From: Oceanobacillus sp. HTM 045
Lineage (GTDB): Bacteria; Pseudomonadota; Alphaproteobacteria; Rhodobacterales; Rhodobacteraceae
Length of the DNA stretch: 64,000 nucleotides
Reading direction: 5' to 3'
Assembly: GCA_009733745.1 (NCBI GenBank)
Contig: WNWL01000001.1
Location: forward strand, 682,001 to 746,000
Shown in pieces: positions 26,520-36,060 of the stretch; position 1 is the stretch's first letter; the number at the start of each line of letters is the position of its first letter. The notes under the pieces are model-generated. The model searched no databases. It saw only the letters and a program-made list of their open reading frames with translations, and had not been told where the DNA came from. The translations under genes and the position numbers were made by a program.

Positions 26520-27965
26520 TCAGGCCTCCTCGGACCAGCCGGAGACCGCCTTGACCTCGATGAACTCCTCGAGGCCCCAGACGCCGCCCTCGCGCCCGTT
26601 GCCGGACTGCTTCATGCCGCCGAACGGCGAGCCGCCCGGGCGCTGCGAGCCGTTGAGCAGCACCATGCCGGAGCGCAGCCGCCGGGCGATCCGCTGCGCG
26701 CGGGCCTGGTTGCCGGACTGGACGTAGTTGGTGAGCCCGTAGGCGGTGTCGTTGGCAACCGCGATCGCCTCCTCCTCGTCGGCCACGGGGATGATCGAGA
26801 GCACAGGGCCGAAGATCTCCTCCCGCGCGATGGTCATCTCGTTGGTCACGTCCGCAAACACGGTCGGGCGGACGTAGTAGCCGCGGTTGAAGCCCTCGGG
26901 CCGGCCCGTGCCGCCCGCGGTGAGCCGCGCACCCTCGTCGATGCCGACCTGGATCAGCCGCTGGATCTTCTCGAACTGCGCCTCGCTGACCACCGGGCCG
27001 ATATGGTGGCCGGGCTCGGTCGGGCTGCCGACCTTGACGTCATGCGCCGTGGCGGTCGCGATCTCGACCGCCTGGTCGTAGGCCGAACGCTCCACCAGCA
27101 TCCGGGTCGGCGCGTTGCAGGACTGGCCCGAGTTGTAGAAGCAGTGCAGTGCGCCGCGCTTGACCGCCGCCGGGACGTCGGTATCCGCCAGCACGATGTT
27201 CGCGCCCTTGCCGCCAAGCTCCAGCGAGACCCGCTTGATCGTGTCGGCCGAGGTCTTGGTCACCGCGATGCCGGCGCGGGCCGAGCCGGTGAGCGACATC
27301 ATGTCGATGCCCGGATGGGCCGACATCGCCTCGCCCACGCCCGGGCCGTCGCCGTTCACGAGGTTGAAGACACCTGCCGGGAAGCCGGCCTCGTCCACCA
27401 TTTCCGCGAAGAGCATCGAGGAGAGCGGCGCGATCTCGGACGGCTTCAGGATCACCGTGCAGCCCGCCCCGAGCGCCGGGATGACCTTCAACGTCACCTG
27501 GTTCATCGGCCAGTTCCACGGCGTGATCAGGCCGCAGACGCCGATCGGCTCGTGGATGATGTGCTCGCCCCGCGCGTCGTCGCGCAGCGGGTGCTCCCAG
27601 ACATAGGACCTGAGCACGTCGAGAAAGGCGCGGATATGCCCGGTGCCGGCCGCGGCCTGGGCGTTGTTTGCCATGGAGATCGGCGCGCCCATCTCGGTCG
27701 AGATCGCCTCGGCCATCTCGCCGGCGCGGCGGTCGTAGATATCGGCCAGCTTCTCGATCAGCGCGATCCGCTCGGCCGGGTCGGTGTAGCCCCAGGTCTC
27801 GAAGGCGCGGCGCGCCGCGGCGACGGCGCGGTCCACGTCCGCGGCGCTGCCGAGCGAGATCACCGCCGCCGGTTCCTCGGTGGCCGGGTTGATCACCGGA
27901 ACCTCGTGCGCGGAAGCGGGCGCGGCCCAGGCCCCGTCGATGTAGAAGTCGGTCTTCTTCAGCAT
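26520..27965 (-). CDS. NAD(P)-dependent aldehyde dehydrogenase
   Basis: 481 residues. Catalytic E249 (SLELGGKGANIV) and C283 (NSGQSCNAPTR), with the cofactor motifs PWNWPMNQ and GSARAG. Family length is complete. GGAGG precedes the ATG. It is the first gene of the ALDH-SDR-amidotransferase operon. The substrate could be an amine-derived aldehyde such as a gamma-glutamyl aminoaldehyde or betaine aldehyde; sequence alone does not decide. Confidence 0.93.
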   Translation of the reverse strand: MLKKTDFYIDGAWAAPASAHEVPVINPATEEPAAVISLGSAADVDRAVAAARRAFETWGYTDPAERIALIEKLADIYDRRAGEMAEAISTEMGAPISMANNAQAAAGTGHIRAFLDVLRSYVWEHPLRDDARGEHIIHEPIGVCGLITPWNWPMNQVTLKVIPALGAGCTVILKPSEIAPLSSMLFAEMVDEAGFPAGVFNLVNGDGPGVGEAMSAHPGIDMMSLTGSARAGIAVTKTSADTIKRVSLELGGKGANIVLADTDVPAAVKRGALHCFYNSGQSCNAPTRMLVERSAYDQAVEIATATAHDVKVGSPTEPGHHIGPVVSEAQFEKIQRLIQVGIDEGARLTAGGTGRPEGFNRGYYVRPTVFADVTNEMTIAREEIFGPVLSIIPVADEEEAIAVANDTAYGLTNYVQSGNQARAQRIARRLRSGMVLLNGSQRPGGSPFGGMKQSGNGREGGVWGLEEFIEVKAVSGWSEEA

Positions 27966-28128
27966 TCAGTCCTCCAGCCCGTCGGGGATTGCATTTTGCT
28001 CGTCCAGCGACGTGTACCTTTAGGGGCCGAAGGTCAAGCGGGCTCCGGCGTGGGCACGGATTGTTGCAGGGAATTGACCTGACGGCCTCTCGCGGGGCAT
28101 CTCTGCCCGCGCAAGCCGGGAGGGTTCA

Positions 28129-29145
28129 GTGAGCGACACCGAGAACGACATCCTGTTCGAGCGGCGCGGCAGGCTGGGTCTGGTGACCCTGAACCGGCCA
28201 AAGGCGATGAACGCCCTCACGCATGACATGGCATTGCGGCTCGAGCGCCAGCTCGACCTCTGGCGTGACGACGACGCGGTCGGGCTGGTCGCGATCCAAG
28301 GGGCAGGGGAGAAGGCTTTCTGCGCCGGCGGCGACATCCGTGCGCTCTACGATCAGGGGCGGGAGGACGGACGGCGCAACTGGCCCTTCTATGCCGACGA
28401 ATACCGGCTCAACACCAAGATCAAGCGCTACCCGAAGCCCTATGTCGCGCTGATGGACGGTGTCGTGATGGGCGGGGGCGTCGGCGTCTCGATCCACGGC
28501 AGCCTTCGCGTCGCGACCGAGCGCACGCTCTTCGCCATGCCCGAAACCGGGATCGGCCTCTTTCCCGACGTGGGCGGCACCTACTTCCTGCCGCGGCTGC
28601 GCGGGCAGGTCGGCATGTGGCTGGGCCTCACCGGCAGCCGCCTGAAGGGCGCGCAGACCATCGCCGCGGGGGTCTGCGACGCGATCGTCGACTCGGACCG
28701 GCTGCCCGAAGTATTGGCCGGTCTCGAAGAAGGCATCCTGCCGCCGACCGGGCAGGAGGTGGCCGATCTTGCCGAGCGCGAGGAGATCGACTGGTGCTTC
28801 TCTTTCGGCAGCGTCGAGCTGATCCTGAAGGCCTTGCAGGAGCGGGGTAGCGAATGGGCGCTGAAGCAGCGCGAGACCATCCTCGGCAAGTCGCCCACCT
28901 GCACCCGGATCGCCTATCGCCAGATCCGCGAGGGTGCGAAATTGGAGTTCGAGGGCTGCATGCGGCTTGAATACCGCCTCGCCCGGTTCTGCATGACGCA
29001 GCCGGATTTCTACGAGGGCGTCCGGGCGGTCATCATCGACAAGGACGGCGCCCCTAAATGGTCGCCGGCCGATCTCGGCGCGGCCAACGATGCCCATGTC
29101 GCGCCGGCCTTCGAGGCGCTGGGAGGCGAGGAGTTGCAGCTCTGA
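28129..29145 (+). CDS. Enoyl-CoA hydratase/isomerase family, 3-hydroxyisobutyryl-CoA hydrolase-like
   Basis: 338 residues from a GTG with GGGAGGG upstream. Crotonase motifs KAFCAGGDIRALY, DGVVMGGGVGVSIHGSLRVATE and FAMPETGIGLFPDVGGTYFLPR are present; the length (about 340) and the MPE..IGLFPDVG segment fit the HIBCH/ECH2 branch of valine breakdown rather than simple hydratases. It stands alone and ends 12 bp from the convergent PAS gene. Confidence 0.88.
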   Translation: MSDTENDILFERRGRLGLVTLNRPKAMNALTHDMALRLERQLDLWRDDDAVGLVAIQGAGEKAFCAGGDIRALYDQGREDGRRNWPFYADEYRLNTKIKRYPKPYVALMDGVVMGGGVGVSIHGSLRVATERTLFAMPETGIGLFPDVGGTYFLPRLRGQVGMWLGLTGSRLKGAQTIAAGVCDAIVDSDRLPEVLAGLEEGILPPTGQEVADLAEREEIDWCFSFGSVELILKALQERGSEWALKQRETILGKSPTCTRIAYRQIREGAKLEFEGCMRLEYRLARFCMTQPDFYEGVRAVIIDKDGAPKWSPADLGAANDAHVAPAFEALGGEELQL

Positions 29146-29157
29146 GCGCCGGACGGT

Positions 29158-29682
29158 TCAGGCCGCTGGCTGAAGGTAGGACCGCAGCACCCTGAAAAAG
29201 CTGTTGAAAAGTGTGATCCGCGACCGGACGAAGCTCTGGTAGTTTGCCGGGATGTAGAGCCGGTCGCGGTGCGCCACGCGGCCGTCCGCGTCGATCTTCA
29301 GCATGGCGGGGTCGAACTCCCGGAACCGCCACGGGATCTGTGCACCGAGCATCTGGCTGGCCTCGTCGCCCGCGGCGAAGGGGCGGATGATCAGCAGGTT
29401 CTGGAACTCGGTGCCGTCTCGCATGCGGTTGCGCACGATCCGGATCGAGTTCTGTACCTGCGCCATGTCCCGCCTGAGACCGGCGAGACCCGGGTCATCG
29501 TCTCCGGCGATCTGCAGGATGGCGAGGTTCCGCCCCACCACGTCGCCGATCGGGTAGCCGGTGGTGCGCTCGAACATGTCGTTGACACACATCACGCCCC
29601 AGTGCCGGTCCCGCCCTGCGGTGAAGCTCAGCGACAGCGGTGCGTCGAAGATCGATTCCCGGATATGCGACGCGAACTCCAT
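29158..29682 (-). CDS. Single PAS domain protein, LOV-like but without the photoactive Cys
   Basis: 174 residues. The PAS core spans about 10-120. VNDMFERTTGYPIGDVVGRNLAILQ (33-57) matches the LOV signature ..F...TGY...E.+GRNCRFLQ, but the flavin-linking Cys is Leu at position 53. The following D-D-D-P-G-L and RMRDGTEFQNLLIIRPF also track LOV domains. No output domain is attached; the C-terminal 40 residues are basic and may form a helix. It may bind another ligand or serve as a short signalling module. Divergent from mfd. Confidence 0.8.
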   Translation of the reverse strand: MEFASHIRESIFDAPLSLSFTAGRDRHWGVMCVNDMFERTTGYPIGDVVGRNLAILQIAGDDDPGLAGLRRDMAQVQNSIRIVRNRMRDGTEFQNLLIIRPFAAGDEASQMLGAQIPWRFREFDPAMLKIDADGRVAHRDRLYIPANYQSFVRSRITLFNSFFRVLRSYLQPAA

Positions 29683-29792
29683 GCTTTCGCGATATGCGAA
29701 TATGGTTATCGGTGCGTTAACCGTGTCCGGAGCGCCTGTCCGGGGCGATTGGCGGCTTGATTGACGGCGACGAGGCGGCTACCTCCCGGCGC

Positions 29793-32700
29793 ATGACGCG
29801 AGAGACCGAGACGCACGTGGCGAAAATCGCCCCGGGCGCCGTCGCCGTTGGCGGCGCGCCGGAGGGGTACGACGCGAAACTGGTGGCCGACCTGGTCGCA
29901 CGGGCGGATGGCCCGGTGATCCATGTGGCGCGCGACGACGCAAGGGCGGCGGGCATTGCCGAGGCGCTCGGTTTCTTCGCGCCGGACCTCCCGGTGCTGC
30001 ACTTCCCCGCGTGGGACTGCCTGCCCTATGACCGCGTTTCGCCCAATCCCGAGATCGCCGCGGCGCGCATGTCGACGCTCGCCGCGCTCGCGGCAGGCTG
30101 GGACCGGCCCGCGGTGGTTCTCACCACGGTCAACGCGGCGACGCAGTACGTGCCCGCGCGCGACACGGTGGCGGAGGCGAGTTTCGCCGTGCGGATCGGC
30201 TCGCGGGTGGATATCGAGGCGCTTACGGCCTGGCTCACGCGGATGGGCTACAACCGCGCCTCCACCGTGGCGGAGCATGGGGACTTCGCCGTAAGAGGCG
30301 GAATCATCGACATTTTCCCGCCGGGAGCGCCGAACCCGGTACGGCTGGATTTCTTCGGTGACGAGCTGGAGGGCGCTCGCCGGTTCGACGCCGAGACGCA
30401 GCGCTCGCTCGCCCGGATGAAGCGGGTGGAACTCGCCCCGGCATCCGAGATCGTGCTGGACGCGGAGGCGATCCAGCGGTTCCGCACGCGCTACCGCGAG
30501 ACCTTCGGCGCGCCGCGGCTGGACGACCCGCTCTACGAAGCGGTCAGCAACGGCCGCAAGCACCAGGGCATGGAACACTGGCTGCCGCTGTTCCACGAGC
30601 GGCTGGAGACGCTGTTCGACTACCTGCCTGGCGCGCCGGTGACGCTGGAATTCCAGGTGGATGACGCGCGCGCGGCGCGGTGGGACATGGTGGGCGATCA
30701 TTACGGCGCGCGGGCCGATGCGGGCAGCGGCAAGACCGATTACCGGCCCTGCGCGCCGGAACTGCTCTACCTCGATGAAGCGGCGTGGAACGCCGCGCTG
30801 GAGGGCCGCGCGGTGCGGCGTTTCTCGCCACTGCCGACCCACTCGGGGCCGGGCGTGATCGACGCGGGCGCCAAGGTCGGCCGATCCTTCGCGCCGGAAC
30901 GCCAGCAGGAAGATGCCAATCTTTTCGATGCGTTAGTGGATCACGTTCGTGCGCGGGAGAAGATTGGCCCGGTGGTCATCGCCTCCTATTCGGAAGGCGC
31001 GCGGGACCGGCTGGCGACGCTGCTGACCGACCACGGGCACAGCGGCGCGAAGGAGGTCGCGCGCTGGGCGGACGTGGGCAATTCAGGCACCCATCTCGCC
31101 GTCTGGGCGCTGGAACAGGGGTTCCAAGCCGACAAGCTGACGGTGATCTCCGAGCAGGACGTGCTTGGCGACCGGTTGATCCGGCGGCCGCGGCGGGCGC
31201 GGAAGGCGGAGAACTTCATCACCGAGGCGGGGGCGCTGACGCCGGGCGACCTGGTGGTACATCTCGACCACGGCATCGGGCGCTATCTCGGGCTGGAGAC
31301 CATCACCGCGATGGGTGCTCCGCACGAGTGCCTCTCTCTGGAATATGCCGGAGAATCAAAGCTTTACCTGCCGGTCGAGAATATCGAGCTGCTCTCCCGC
31401 TACGGCCAGGACACGGGCCTTCTCGACCGGCTCGGCGGGGGCGCGTGGCAGGCGAAGAAGGCCAAGCTGCGTGAGCGGATCCGCGACATGGCGGACAAGC
31501 TCATCCGGATCGCCGCCGAACGGGCGATGCGCGAGGCCGATCCGATGGAGCCCGGCATGGGCTACGACGAGTTCTGCGCCCGCTTCCCGTTCCCCGAGAC
31601 CGACGACCAACTGTCTGCAATCTCTGACGTTTTGGAGGATCTCGGCTCCGGGAGGCCAATGGACCGGCTGATCTGCGGCGATGTCGGGTTCGGCAAGACG
31701 GAGGTGGCGCTGCGGGCGGCCTATGTCGCGGCGATGTCGGGCGTGCAGGTGGCCGTGGTCTGCCCGACGACGCTGCTGGCGCGGCAGCACGCGAAGACGT
31801 TTTCCGAGCGTTTTCAAGGCACTGGCCTCAAGGTCCGGCAGCTCTCCCGCTTCGTCGCCGGAAAGGAGGCGGAGGCGGTGCGGAACGGCCTCGCGGAGGG
31901 TTCCGTCAACGTCGTCGTCGGCACCCACGCGCTGCTCTCGAAGCAGGTGAAGTTCTGCAATCTCGGCCTCTTAGTCATTGACGAAGAACAACATTTCGGT
32001 GTCCGCCACAAGGAGCGGCTGAAGGCGCTGAGGGCCGATGTTCACGTTCTGACAATGACTGCGACGCCGATTCCGCGGACCCTTCAGCTCTCCATGTCCG
32101 GGGTGCGGGAACTGTCCCTGATTGCAACTCCCCCGGTGGATCGGCTGGCTGTCCGCACCTACATCGCGCCGTTCGACATTGTCACCGCGCGGGAGGCACT
32201 GCTGCGGGAACATTTCCGCGGGGGACAATCGTTCCTCGTCGTGCCGCGGATCGCGGACCTTCCGGACATGGAGGAATTCCTCAAGCAGGAAGTCCCCGAG
32301 GTCCGCTATGTCATCGCCCACAGCCAGATGGCGGCGGGGGAACTCGACGAGCGGATGAACGCCTTCTACGACGGCAAGTACGACGTGCTGCTGGCCACCA
32401 CCATCGTCGAGAGTGGCCTCGACATCCCGACCGCGAACACGCTGATCGTCACCCGGGCGGACATGTTCGGCCTTGCTCAACTCTACCAGATCCGCGGCCG
32501 CGTCGGCCGGTCCAAGCTGCGCGCCTATGCCTACCTGATGACCGAGCCGGGCAAGCAGCTCACCCCGGCGGCGGAGAAGCGGCTCAAGGTGCTGGGCTCG
32601 CTCGACACGCTCGGCGCCGGGTTCACGCTGGCGAGCCACGACCTCGACATCCGCGGCGCGGGCAACCTGCTCGGCGAGGAGCAGTCGGGGCATATTCGCG

Positions 32701-33257
32701 AGGTCGGGTTCGAGCTTTACCAGGAGATGCTGGAGGAGGCGATCGCCAAGCTCCGCTCCGGCCAGTTCGGCGCGCCGGACGACCTGGAGGAGAACTGGTC
32801 GCCGCAGATCAATCTTGGCGTGCCCGTCCTGATCCCGGACGATTACGTGCCCGACCTCGACGTGCGGCTCGGGCTCTACCGCCGCCTGTCGCAGCTCGAC
32901 AGCCGCCCGGAGATGGAGGGCTTCGCCGCCGAGCTGCATGACCGGTTCGGCAAGCTCCCGGCGGAGGTGGAGACGCTGCTCAAGGTCGTGCGGGTCAAGA
33001 CCATGTGCCGCCGCGCCGGGATCGCCCGGTTCGACGCGGGTCCGAAGGGCGCGACGCTCCAGTTCCGCGGCGACAAATTTGCCGACCCGGCGGGGCTGGT
33101 CGGCTTCATCCAGGCCCAGCGCGGGCTGGCGAAGATCAAGGACAACAAACTTGTCATCCGCCGCGACTGGGGCACCGACGAGGACCGCGTGAAGGGCGCG
33201 TTCTCGATCGCGCGCGACCTCGCGAAGATCGCGAAGGACGCGGCGAAGGCGGCCTGA
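29793..33257 (+). CDS. mfd: Transcription-repair coupling factor
   Basis: About 1154 residues from ATG 29793; a TTG at 29757 and a GTG at 29818 are alternatives since none has a strong ribosome site. Mfd displaces RNA polymerase stalled at lesions and recruits UvrA. An N-terminal UvrB-like region, a central RNAP-interaction region (TPGDLVVHLDHGIGRYLGLETI) and a RecG-like translocase follow: Walker A GDVGFGKTEVA (codons near 31680), DEEQ box (near 31980), TMTATPIPRTL, and TTIVESGLDIP..NT. A C-terminal TRCF domain completes it. A 182-bp repeat element begins 23 bp after the stop. Confidence 0.96.
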   Translation: MTRETETHVAKIAPGAVAVGGAPEGYDAKLVADLVARADGPVIHVARDDARAAGIAEALGFFAPDLPVLHFPAWDCLPYDRVSPNPEIAAARMSTLAALAAGWDRPAVVLTTVNAATQYVPARDTVAEASFAVRIGSRVDIEALTAWLTRMGYNRASTVAEHGDFAVRGGIIDIFPPGAPNPVRLDFFGDELEGARRFDAETQRSLARMKRVELAPASEIVLDAEAIQRFRTRYRETFGAPRLDDPLYEAVSNGRKHQGMEHWLPLFHERLETLFDYLPGAPVTLEFQVDDARAARWDMVGDHYGARADAGSGKTDYRPCAPELLYLDEAAWNAALEGRAVRRFSPLPTHSGPGVIDAGAKVGRSFAPERQQEDANLFDALVDHVRAREKIGPVVIASYSEGARDRLATLLTDHGHSGAKEVARWADVGNSGTHLAVWALEQGFQADKLTVISEQDVLGDRLIRRPRRARKAENFITEAGALTPGDLVVHLDHGIGRYLGLETITAMGAPHECLSLEYAGESKLYLPVENIELLSRYGQDTGLLDRLGGGAWQAKKAKLRERIRDMADKLIRIAAERAMREADPMEPGMGYDEFCARFPFPETDDQLSAISDVLEDLGSGRPMDRLICGDVGFGKTEVALRAAYVAAMSGVQVAVVCPTTLLARQHAKTFSERFQGTGLKVRQLSRFVAGKEAEAVRNGLAEGSVNVVVGTHALLSKQVKFCNLGLLVIDEEQHFGVRHKERLKALRADVHVLTMTATPIPRTLQLSMSGVRELSLIATPPVDRLAVRTYIAPFDIVTAREALLREHFRGGQSFLVVPRIADLPDMEEFLKQEVPEVRYVIAHSQMAAGELDERMNAFYDGKYDVLLATTIVESGLDIPTANTLIVTRADMFGLAQLYQIRGRVGRSKLRAYAYLMTEPGKQLTPAAEKRLKVLGSLDTLGAGFTLASHDLDIRGAGNLLGEEQSGHIREVGFELYQEMLEEAIAKLRSGQFGAPDDLEENWSPQINLGVPVLIPDDYVPDLDVRLGLYRRLSQLDSRPEMEGFAAELHDRFGKLPAEVETLLKVVRVKTMCRRAGIARFDAGPKGATLQFRGDKFADPAGLVGFIQAQRGLAKIKDNKLVIRRDWGTDEDRVKGAFSIARDLAKIAKDAAKAA

Positions 33258-33651
33258 GGGGCTTTCAGGGGCGCGTCGTTCTGTCGGTGATGATCAGTGC
33301 GGAGGGACATGTCCGGCCCTGGTCGGGCGTGGTGCTTTGCTGGGGATGCTTTGTTTATTGCAGCAAGACCTCCCACCGGTTGGTCCCCTTGCAGCGTCGC
33401 AAAACGCCCGGCCCGGGGGAGGGCCGGACGTGGCCCGGGCTGGTCGCCCGGGCTGCGGCGGGCGTCTCGCGGGAATGGTTCATCTTTGAGCGAGTGGTTT
33501 GACTTGGACCGAGCGCGTTGGCTTCCTCGCGATTGCCGCCCCGATCGCATTCAAAAGGGTGGACTTCTGCACGTTCCGCCGACTTCAATCAGGGCCGATG
33601 TTCTTCCCCGGCAGGCGGTGCAGACCTGCGAGGCGGAGATGAGGAGTAACC
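33258..33651. other. Intergenic region between mfd and lysE
   Basis: 394 bp. The first half is the dispersed element described at 33281-33462. The remainder (33463-33651) is less GC-rich and presumably carries the lysE promoter; I could not fix its hexamers. GAGGAG precedes the lysE ATG. Confidence 0.6.
33281..33462. repeat. Dispersed structured element, copy A
   Basis: This segment aligns without gaps to 51806-51987 (constant offset 18525). By hand I count about 32 differences over the best 170 positions, roughly 81% identity, with a core around GCGTCGCAAAACGCCCGG that is unchanged. Two pairings compete for AGGGCCGGAC (33420-33429): the distant GTCCGGCCCT (33311-33320), perfect over 10 bp, and the local CGCCCGGCCC (33405-33414). 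On the minus strand the local hairpin is followed by TTTT, so it resembles a terminator. Differences fall about equally on all codon positions, which argues against a protein. Confidence 0.7.
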
Positions 33652-34287
33652 ATGCCTGACACGGAAATCCTGCTGGCCTTCCTCGCCGCCAGCGTCGTCT
33701 TCGCGGCGATGCCCGGCCCGGCGATGATCTACACCGCGGCGCAGACCATCGCGCGCGGGCGGCGCGCGGGGCTCTGGGCGGCGCTGGGGATCAATCTCGG
33801 CGGTTTCGTGCATGTGGTCGCCGCGGCGGCCGGGCTCTCGGCGGTGTTCCGGGTGGTGCCCGAGGCCTATCTCGCGGTGAAGCTGATCGGCGCGGCCTAT
33901 CTCGTCTATCTCGGGGTCGCGATGATGCGACAGCGCATGGGCGCGGTGCCGGAGGGGCTGGAGGCGCTGCCGCGGGTCTCGCCGCGCCGGGCCTTCTTCC
34001 AGAGCGTGACGGTGGAGGTGCTGAACCCCAAGACCGCGCTCTTCTTCATCTCGCTGCTGCCGCAGTTCACCGACCCCTCCGCCGCCTGGCCGATCTGGGT
34101 GCAGCTGCTCGTGCTGGGCACGATCTGCAACGCGATGTTCGGGCTGGGAGACCTGGTCTGCGTGCTGTTCGCGGGGACGGTGGTGGAGCGGTTTCGCCGG
34201 TCGAGCGCGAGCGAGCGGCTGGCGCGCTGGTTCGGCGGCTCGGTGCTGGTCGGGCTCGGCGTGCGGATGGCGGCGGACCGGAGCTGA
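33652..34287 (+). CDS. LysE/RhtB-family amino acid exporter
   Basis: 211 residues with six hydrophobic segments. The N-terminal AAMPGPAMIYTAAQTIARGRRAGLWAALGINLGG and central F-F-Q-S-V-x-V-E-V-L-N-P-K-T-A-L-F-F are the family hallmarks. It would export amino acids or homoserine lactone-type compounds across the inner membrane. GAGGAG before the ATG. No regulator adjoins. Confidence 0.92.
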   Translation: MPDTEILLAFLAASVVFAAMPGPAMIYTAAQTIARGRRAGLWAALGINLGGFVHVVAAAAGLSAVFRVVPEAYLAVKLIGAAYLVYLGVAMMRQRMGAVPEGLEALPRVSPRRAFFQSVTVEVLNPKTALFFISLLPQFTDPSAAWPIWVQLLVLGTICNAMFGLGDLVCVLFAGTVVERFRRSSASERLARWFGGSVLVGLGVRMAADRS

Positions 34288-34617
34288 CGGGGGCGTTGAC
34301 GGGGCGGGGGACGGCTTGTCACCCGCGGGCAATTCCCCGGATCTTCACGGCCCGGCTGCAATGTCACACCCGCCGTTCGGGCGCTGCGGGCTGGGGACGT
34401 GACGTGACATTCCCAGAAGGGCCTTTTCCCGAAAGGCGCCGCAGGTCACCGCCACGGGTGAATGGGGTATCTGGATACCCCACGGGCGAGTGCTCTCCGG
34501 ACGAGCATACAACAGGGCCATTCCCGCCCGTCTTCCCAGCTCCCCAGCGGCTCTGCCGCCTTGCATCCGCTCCCCCTTTCCGCCATGGTCCGCGCCAGCC
34601 GGAACAGGGAGTCGCCG
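34288..34617. other. Intergenic region upstream of pyrH
   Basis: 330 bp. AATGTCAC (34360-34367) and GTGACATT (34404-34411) form an inverted repeat with direct ACGTG repeats next to the right arm, and a second perfect palindrome lies at 34463-34482. An open frame in phase with pyrH runs through part of it but has no conserved content or ribosome site before 34618. Confidence 0.55.
34463..34482. promoter_or_regulatory. Perfect 20-bp palindrome upstream of pyrH
   Basis: TGGGGTATC-TG-GATACCCCA: 9-bp arms with a 2-bp centre, 136 bp before the pyrH start. The centre is too short for an RNA hairpin, so a dimeric DNA-binding protein site is likely. I do not recognise the motif. Confidence 0.5.
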
Positions 34618-35376
34618 ATGACCGAGGCCTTAGCCGAACCGGGTGCTGACACGGGCCCGAAACCGCTCTACGGGCGGGTCCTTCTCAAGATTTCCGGCGA
34701 GGCGCTGATGGGCGACCAGGGCTTCGGGTTGCACCCGCCCACGGTCAACGCGATCGCGCAGGAGGTGGGCCGGGCCCACGCGCTCGGCATCCAGATCTGC
34801 CTGGTGATCGGCGGCGGCAACATCTTCCGCGGGCTCTCGGGCGCGGCGCAGGGGATGGAGCGCGCGCAGGCCGACTACATGGGCATGCTGGCGACCGTGA
34901 TGAACGCGCTGGCGATGCAGTCGGCGCTGGAGGCGATGAAGATCCACACCCGCGTGGTCTCGGCGATCCCGATGGACACGGTCTGCGAGCCCTACATCCG
35001 CCGGCGCTGCGTGCGCCACCTGGAGAAGGGCCGGGTGATCGTCTTCGCCGCGGGCACCGGCAATCCGTATTTCACCACCGACACCGCGGCGACGCTGCGG
35101 GCGATGGAGATGAACTGCGGCGCGATCTTCAAGGGCACGCAGGTCGACGGCGTCTACGACAGCGACCCGCGCAAGAACCCGGACGCGGTGCGCTACGACC
35201 GGGTGTCCTACGACGAGGCGCTGGCGAAGAATCTCGGGGTGATGGACGCCTCGGCCATCGCGCTCGCCCGCGACAACGCGCTTCCCATCGTGGTCTTCTC
35301 GCTGCATGAAGAAGGGGCCATGACCCGGGTGCTGACCGGCCAGGGCCGCTACACGGTGGTGGACGAAGAGGGCTGA
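34618..35376 (+). CDS. pyrH: Uridylate kinase
   Basis: 252 residues. It phosphorylates UMP to UDP; hexameric amino-acid-kinase fold. [36 protein letters not shown] and [14 protein letters not shown], then [19 protein letters not shown] are diagnostic. ATG 34618 is preceded by AGGGAG. A 58-bp spacer leads to frr, the usual pyrH-frr pairing. Confidence 0.96.
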   Translation: MTEALAEPGADTGPKPLYGRVLLKISGEALMGDQGFGLHPPTVNAIAQEVGRAHALGIQICLVIGGGNIFRGLSGAAQGMERAQADYMGMLATVMNALAMQSALEAMKIHTRVVSAIPMDTVCEPYIRRRCVRHLEKGRVIVFAAGTGNPYFTTDTAATLRAMEMNCGAIFKGTQVDGVYDSDPRKNPDAVRYDRVSYDEALAKNLGVMDASAIALARDNALPIVVFSLHEEGAMTRVLTGQGRYTVVDEEG

Positions 35377-35434
35377 GCCCCGCCGCCGCGAGGCGCAACA
35401 ACAAGACGAACGAGACCGGCAGAGGGAGTGCCCC

Positions 35435-36001
35435 ATGTCAGAAGAAGACCTCGACATAGACATCGACGACATCGCGCGACGCATGGACGGCGCGCTGGCC
35501 GCGCTCCGGACCGAGTTCCAGACGCTGCGCACCGGGCGCGCGTCGGCCTCGATGCTGGAGCCGGTGACGGTGGACGTCTACGGCGCCACCATGCCGCTGA
35601 ACCAGCTCGCCACGATCAACGTGCCGGAACCGCGGATGATCACGCTCAGCGTCTGGGACAAGTCCAACGTCGCCGCCGTGGAGAAGGCGCTGCGCACCTC
35701 GGGCCTCGGCATCAACCCGGTGGTGGACGGCACGCTGATGCGGATCCCGATCCCGGAGCTGAACGAGGAACGCCGCCGCGAGCTGACCAAGGTCGCCGGC
35801 CAGTACGCCGAGCAGGCCCGAGTCGCCATCCGCAACGTCCGCCGCGACGGAATGGACCAGATCAAGAAGGCCAAGGCCGCCGGGATGGGCGAGGACGACC
35901 AGAAGCTCTGGCACGACGAGATCCAGCAGCTCACCGACGAGCACATCAAGAAGGTCGACGACGCGCTGGAGCACAAGCAGTCGGAGATCATGCAGGTCTG
36001 A
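35435..36001 (+). CDS. frr: Ribosome recycling factor
   Basis: 188 residues; releases ribosomes after termination together with [39 protein letters not shown] and the long three-helix bundle ending in [18 protein letters not shown] match RRF at full length. AGGGAG lies upstream. Terminator directly after. Confidence 0.97.
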   Translation: MSEEDLDIDIDDIARRMDGALAALRTEFQTLRTGRASASMLEPVTVDVYGATMPLNQLATINVPEPRMITLSVWDKSNVAAVEKALRTSGLGINPVVDGTLMRIPIPELNEERRRELTKVAGQYAEQARVAIRNVRRDGMDQIKKAKAAGMGEDDQKLWHDEIQQLTDEHIKKVDDALEHKQSEIMQV

Positions 36002-36027
36002 GGGGGCCTGCCGCGATCGGTCCTGCT

Positions 36028-36053
36028 GAAAGGCGTCCCCGGGGGCGCCTTTC
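36028..36053 (+). terminator. Terminator after frr
   Basis: GAAAGGCG (36028-36035) pairs with CGCCTTTC (36046-36053), and CCCC/GGGG extend the stem inside. Short T stretches lie in the descending arm and just after. It closes the pyrH-frr transcript. Confidence 0.7.
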
Positions 36054-36060
36054 GCATTTC

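Noticed and set aside
33282-33502. A plus-strand protein frame through the repeat, P-L-Q-R-R-K-T-P-G-P-G-E-G-R-T-W-P, identical in both copies
   Set aside because: Frame identity follows from ungapped nucleotide similarity. Differences are not concentrated in third positions, and there is no start with a ribosome site.
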